Assembly (NCBI RefSeq): GCF_001422725.1
Contig: NZ_LMMA01000007.1
Coordinates: forward strand, 1-59,898
DNA: 59,898 nt
Direction of reading: 5' to 3'
Source of the DNA: Flavobacterium sp. Leaf82
GTDB lineage: Bacteria; Bacteroidota; Bacteroidia; Flavobacteriales; Flavobacteriaceae
Shown: positions 58,330 to 59,898 of the stretch, one piece after another
Position numbering within the stretch: the stretch's first letter is position 1
Layout: each line of letters begins with the position of its first letter
Translations under genes and position numbers: made by a program
The notes under the pieces: generated by a model
The model's input: only the letters and a program-made list of their open reading frames with translations
Database searches by the model: none
Told to the model about the DNA's origin: nothing

Positions 58330-58480
58330 GTCATGCTGAGCGATCCCGAGGCTTCGGGAGAGGCTCGCAAAGTTTATCACGCAACAAAGCAAATCGCCAA
58401 TATTGAACGCGGATGACGCTGATTCGCTTTGCGAAAAACACGGATTAAAACGGATTTTTTCATGATCTTGCAACTGAATC
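58330..58480. repeat. Degenerate repeats: E-like end and CCCGAGGCTTCGGGA hairpin
   Basis: GTCATGCTGAGCGA is followed by a GC-rich hairpin CCCGAGGCTTCGGGA near 58345 and then GCGGATGACGCTGATTCG/ACGGATTAAAACGG sequence related to other intergenic repeats. No gene is seen. Confidence 0.5.
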
Positions 58481-58493
58481 TATTTGACGCAAC

Positions 58494-58526
58494 AAACCCG
58501 ACAGGTTTTTAAAACCTGTCGGGTTT
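58494..58526. repeat. Family D palindrome, distant copy
   Basis: The same 33-base palindrome as in the 27-28 kb island (AAACCCGACAGG and mirror), 30 kb away and again next to a family H element. Confidence 0.8.
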
Positions 58527-58540
58527 ACTAAATTTTAATG

Positions 58541-58630
58541 TTTTGGGCGTCTCCCTCCGGGTCGGGCTTTCGGCTATATCTTTTGTTCCGTTTCACTTCA
58601 CAAAAGGATACCGCCTCTATCCCTGACGCA
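58541..58630 (+). repeat. Family H hairpin element, copy 2
   Basis: TTTTGGGCGTCTCCCTCC, then GGGTCGGGCTTTCGGCTAT, a hairpin ATCTTTTGT (58578-58586) with ACAAAAGGAT (58600-58609), then CCGCCTCTATCCCTGACGCA. Same ends as copy 1 at 28601-28694. Confidence 0.7.
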
Positions 58631-58802
58631 GAAATTGGTTATTATTTTATTTTAAATACTTAAACCACCGCTAGCGCGAGCGTCCCGCTCGTGAACACAA
58701 TCTTAAGATACCAACAATACAAAAACTTCACAGGCACGAGCGAGACGCTCGCGCCAGCAAGTGCAGAAATTAGTTATTATTTTATTTTAAATACTTAAAC
58801 CA
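58628..58802. repeat. Palindromic insert framed by 40-bp direct repeats
   Basis: Direct repeats at 58628-58667 and 58763-58802 agree at 39 of 40 positions; both read GCAGAAATTRGTTATTATTT and on. The insert between has 24-bp terminal inverted repeats, 58670-58693 (GCTAGCGCGAGCGTCCCGCT...) and 58735-58758, matching at 22 of 24. The second direct repeat contains the last six codons and stop of the MazG-like gene; the first is a duplicate of them. Confidence 0.85.
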
Positions 58803-59087
58803 TTTGTCTTCCATAGATTTCTCTACATCAATATTGTGATAATTGGCAAATAATAAAATTTGCCCAAGAAGATCAGCTACTTCATTCGAAATATTTTTTT
58901 TCAATTCTTCCTGTGTCAAATTTCTATTTCTACCTCTAGATGTGTAAGAAAGATAATTTTGAGTTAATTCTCCTAATTCTTCCTGAAGTTTTAAAATATA
59001 CCAATCATCATCTCTTTTTATATTACAGTTTTTTTCATACTGATCAGAAACCATAACAACTTTTTTTGTTATTTCATTTAAATTCAT
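58782..59087 (-). CDS. MazG-like nucleotide pyrophosphohydrolase
   Basis: A 101-residue all-alpha NTP pyrophosphatase. The metal-binding pattern is intact: EExxE at Glu36, Glu37, Glu40 (LQEELGEL) and ExxD at Glu69-Asp72 (NEVADLLGQIL). Such small MazG proteins hydrolyse NTPs or dNTPs, cleansing pools or modulating stress. The 3' end lies in a 40-bp duplicated segment, so the reading frame was kept whole when the palindrome arrived beside it. It sits alone in the repeat-rich tail. Confidence 0.8.
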   Translation of the reverse strand: MNLNEITKKVVMVSDQYEKNCNIKRDDDWYILKLQEELGELTQNYLSYTSRGRNRNLTQEELKKNISNEVADLLGQILLFANYHNIDVEKSMEDKWFKYLK

Positions 59088-59252
59088 TCCTTTAGTTGTA
59101 TTAAATTATTTAACCGATTTTCCGTTTATTTTTTTTTAATTTAAATAAAACAAAAAATAATCTTTCAAACATAGCGTCTCTTTCTTGTAAGCGTACCCAA
59201 TTTTTCCAGCTTAGCAGAGTCGGATTCCCGTAAATTAAATCACACCAAATTT
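59088..59252. other. Gap left of the GIY-YIG element
   Basis: AT-rich sequence without a gene or clear promoter for the MazG-like gene. I see nothing else in it. Confidence 0.4.
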
Positions 59253-59756
59253 GTCATTCGACGAAGGAGAAAACCCCGTAAGAAACTCTATAAAGTATAT
59301 TTCAAAAAAACCAAAATACAATAAAAATCCTACAAATAATATATCTTAGCCAAAAATTAATTAAATGCAATCACAAGAAGGCTATCATAATTACTACATA
59401 TACATAATAACAAATAAATTTAAAACTGTTTTCTATACCGGAGTTACAAATAATTTGAGAATTCGTTTAAATCAACATACAGAAAACAAAACCAATAAAA
59501 ACAAAACCTTTGCATCAAAGTATAATGTTACATTCTTGCTATATTACGAAAAATTTACTTGGATCCAAGAAGCAATTGCTCGTGAAAAAGAAGTAAAAGA
59601 CTGGCGGAGAGAAAAGAAAATAGAATTGATAAAAACCATTAATCCAGATCTGGATTTTTTGAATTATTTGTTTGTGTGATTTTATAATAAAATTCCATAT
59701 ATGATTGCTAATCTTTGTAGAGTTTCTTGTGAGATTTCTCTTTAGGTTGAAAAGAC
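59253..59756. mobile_element. Candidate element: GIY-YIG gene framed by inverted family E repeats
   Basis: The left end (59253-59296) reads GTCATTCGACGAAGGAGAAA, then CCCCGTAAGAAACTCTATAAAG. The right end (59713-59756) is its imperfect reverse complement: CTTTGTAGAGTTTCTT, then GAGATTTCTCTTTAGGTTG to GAC. The inner 16 bases match at 15 of 16. The left end shares CGACGAAGGAGAAA with the gene-free family E palindromes at 27481 and 27916. The layout, inverted ends around one nuclease gene, suggests a mobile or homing unit. Mobility is inferred. Confidence 0.5.
59365..59679 (+). CDS. GIY-YIG nuclease family protein
   Basis: A 104-residue single-domain GIY-YIG nuclease of the YhbQ/UPF0213-like class. 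The strand pair is YYIYIITNKF (10-19) and FYTGVTNNL (23-31), followed by the conserved arginine region RIRLNQH and the metal-binding glutamate region AIAREKEVKDWRREKKIELI (Glu74 or Glu76). No extra DNA-binding domain is fused. Members of this class cleave branched or single-stranded DNA in a few tested cases. It lies between inverted repeat ends (see 59253-59756). Confidence 0.88.
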   Translation: MQSQEGYHNYYIYIITNKFKTVFYTGVTNNLRIRLNQHTENKTNKNKTFASKYNVTFLLYYEKFTWIQEAIAREKEVKDWRREKKIELIKTINPDLDFLNYLFV

Positions 59757-59796
59757 ATACTTTGTGGCTAAAAACTTTGTCAAGTATCACGCAATC

Positions 59797-59898
59797 TTGT
59801 CATTTCGAAGAATGAGAAATCCTCGTAAGAAGCTCTATAAAGTATATCGCATAAAGTTTAAAAACCAATTATTCCTATATATGATTGTAGAGTTTCTT
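59797..59898. repeat. Further family E copies at the window edge
   Basis: A direct copy of the left element end lies at 59797-59847 (TTGTCATTTCGAAGAATGAG, then CCTCGTAAGAAGCTCTATAAAG). At 59883-59898 another inverted copy begins (GATTGTAGAGTTTCTT) and runs off the window. Confidence 0.7.

Noticed and set aside
59539..59790. Minus-strand 83-codon frame over the GIY-YIG gene
   Set aside because: It is antisense to a gene with clear domain motifs and has low-complexity aromatic content.

Overview
The window is a 59.9 kb stretch of an AT-rich Bacteroidota chromosome, most likely Flavobacterium. The assignment rests on gene content (TonB receptor plus DUF4249 lipoprotein, long NusB, DUF3276/PUR protein, monomeric isocitrate dehydrogenase, DUF6515, DUF6934), on promoters of the TAnnTTTG type with A-rich rather than Shine-Dalgarno starts, and on intergenic repeat families of the kind scattered through flavobacterial genomes. 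I see no rRNA, tRNA, prophage or CRISPR array.

Layout. 1-10.2 kb: satD-like/DUF3307 pair, pyrD, a secreted DUF6515 protein, a formylglycine-generating enzyme, peptidase T, then yajC, nusB and a Glu/Leu/Phe/Val dehydrogenase on the minus strand, with a 41/43-bp tandem array between the last two. 10.4-18.7 kb: ABC exporter, PUR-family protein, GH3 glycosidase with an esterase, a second hydrolase, CsaA, a third hydrolase, a thioredoxin-like protein. 18.7-19.1 kb: a candidate structured ncRNA with its own promoter. 19.1-25.7 kb: Rnk/GreA-like protein, monoheme lipoprotein, cyclophilin-FKBP fusion, MFS transporter, cupin, sugar isomerase-like protein, FMN reductase, then a REP-associated tyrosine transposase beside nested palindromes. 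25.9-31.8 kb: trmD, rplS, a 1.4 kb composite repeat island, an XRE regulator, icd. 32-39.3 kb: TonB receptor/DUF4249 pair, GyrI-like and DinB-like proteins, thiamine pyrophosphokinase, rlmF, a lipoprotein hydrolase. 39.5-47.7 kb: uvrB, terB-like, dipeptide epimerase with an AONS-like PLP enzyme, DUF1456, a LytS/LytTR two-component pair, DUF5694. 48-57.5 kb: sucC, gltB, gltD, lysA. 57.6-59.9 kb: accessory tail with DUF6934, MazG-like and GIY-YIG genes embedded in repeats.

Central nitrogen and carbon metabolism (icd, sucC, gltBD, amino-acid dehydrogenase, lysA) is well represented, but these genes sit in separate transcription units with their own promoters and terminators.

The most unusual content is non-coding. 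At least eight families of palindromic repeat recur between genes and are often nested in each other. Two are physically tied to enzymes that could move them: an HUH/Y1 transposase (24.3-25.2 kb) and a GIY-YIG nuclease framed by imperfect inverted copies of a repeat that also occurs here without a gene (59.25-59.76 kb). A third locus (58.63-58.80 kb) shows a palindromic insert between 40-bp direct repeats that duplicate the end of a MazG-like gene. All calls come from reading the sequence; no database search was run.
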